The position numbers and the translations under genes are program-made. Below, in pieces: positions 5,375 through 5,849 of a stretch of 5,849 nucleotides of DNA. The stretch comes from an uncultured Collinsella sp. (GTDB lineage: Bacteria; Actinomycetota; Coriobacteriia; Coriobacteriales; Coriobacteriaceae), in contig URKU01000111.1 of assembly GCA_900548515.1 (NCBI GenBank), positions 1 to 5,849 of the forward strand, given 5' to 3'. Every line of letters starts with the position of its first letter. Position 1 is the stretch's first letter. The notes beneath the pieces were generated by a model. That model did not search any database, was not told the DNA's origin, and was given only the letters and a program-made list of their open reading frames with translations.

Positions 5375-5849
5375 TTACTTGCGCTTGCCGCCGCCGTCAC
5401 CGGGACGGCGGGAGCTACTGCCGCGCTTGCCACCACGACTATTGCCATAGCTGCCACGATTATCGCGACCGCCGGCACGGCCGCCACGGGAGCCGGCCTG
5501 GTTGCCGCCACGCCCGCCACGATAGCCGCCACGACGCTCCTCGCGGGTATCGTCGTAGTTGCGCCAATCATCGCGACGATCGCGGCTGGCACGCGGGTCA
5601 CGACGATCGCGCGACTCGTTAGAACGACCAGCGCCGCCGCGGCCGCCATTGCCGCGAGCACCCTCGCGACGCTCGCCGCCGCGGCTACCGCGCTCTTCAA
5701 AGCGCTTGCCGCCACGGGACTCACCGCCGCGGGCACCACGCTCACCACGGCCCTCGCCGCCACGGTGCTCATCACGGCCACCGCGCTCGTCATTACGACC
5801 GGAGCGACGACGGTCACCCGAACCGCGATTGCCGCCGCGCGAACCGCGG
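5375..5849 (-). CDS. RGG-rich C-terminal tail of a probable DEAD-box RNA helicase (partial, 157 aa visible)
   Basis: The 3' end of a gene whose start lies beyond base 5849. The visible frame, with stop TAA at 5375-5377, is open across the whole segment and reads as low-complexity protein rich in Gly and Arg with Asp, Glu, Ser and Asn. It contains 12 RGG tripeptides and ends GGGKRK. A less repetitive patch (RDRRDDWRNYDDTREERR) sits in the middle. Such RGG tails bind RNA without sequence specificity and are common at the C-terminus of bacterial DEAD-box helicases; some pseudouridine synthases and other RNA-binding proteins also carry them. No helicase motif is in the window, so the helicase call is an inference from tail type. 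The frame has no Met, and a competing Ala/Val-rich frame (5356-5817) spans the same bases, so start-based gene callers can pick the wrong frame. The terminator just downstream supports this frame. Confidence 0.85.
   Translation of the reverse strand, partial: RGSRGGNRGSGDRRRSGRNDERGGRDEHRGGEGRGERGARGGESRGGKRFEERGSRGGERREGARGNGGRGGAGRSNESRDRRDPRASRDRRDDWRNYDDTREERRGGYRGGRGGNQAGSRGGRAGGRDNRGSYGNSRGGKRGSSSRRPGDGGGKRK

Noticed and set aside
1..5849. CRISPR array, tRNA/rRNA, transposase or defence genes
   Set aside because: No regularly spaced repeats, no recognisable RNA gene and no such protein motif on either strand; the content is ordinary anaerobic metabolism.

Overview
The window reads as ordinary high-GC DNA from an anaerobic, fermentative actinobacterium of the class Coriobacteriia, most likely Collinsella. 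That assignment is inferred from GC-rich codon use, an [FeFe]-hydrogenase operon, an EFR1-type flavodoxin/ferredoxin protein and an Arg/Gly-rich protein tail in one neighbourhood. No database search was possible. All four supported genes lie on the minus strand, so the window reads biologically from right to left.

Region by region, in transcription order. (1) 5849-5375 holds the C-terminal 157 residues of a gene that starts outside the window; its tail is an RGG-rich, low-complexity segment typical of DEAD-box RNA helicases. A textbook intrinsic terminator follows at 5311-5342. (2) 5310-4755 is noncoding and holds a 21-bp-spaced direct repeat, a pair of 26-bp imperfect inverted repeats and a weak promoter candidate. 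(3) 4754-3993 encodes a 253-residue EFR1-family protein, a flavodoxin-like domain followed by two [4Fe-4S] motifs. (4) 3992-3653 is noncoding and contains two adjacent strong inverted repeats, an imperfect operator-like dyad and three small hairpins in the presumed leader of the next gene. (5) 3652-1820 encodes a 610-residue fusion: the C-terminal [4Fe-4S] domain of NuoF joined to a GltD/NfnB-like FAD-NAD(P)H oxidoreductase. (6) 1826-15 encodes a 603-residue CpI-type (M3 architecture) [FeFe]-hydrogenase overlapping the previous gene by 7 bases.

Inferred function: the fusion protein takes electrons from (or gives them to) NAD(P)H through FAD and a relay of iron-sulfur clusters, and the hydrogenase exchanges them with protons to make or use H2. 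The FMN/NADH-binding part of NuoF, which serves as the flavin site in HydABC hydrogenases, is missing from the operon as seen, so the redox logic must differ from HydABC or depend on a partner outside the window. The EFR1 protein could be an electron carrier for the same system, but only its position suggests this.

The most unusual signals are the fusion partner of the hydrogenase, the 62-bp hairpin at 3883-3944 whose T-tract faces against all genes, and the paired repeats upstream of the EFR1 gene. I found no RNA genes, CRISPR arrays, insertion sequences or complete novel defence system.
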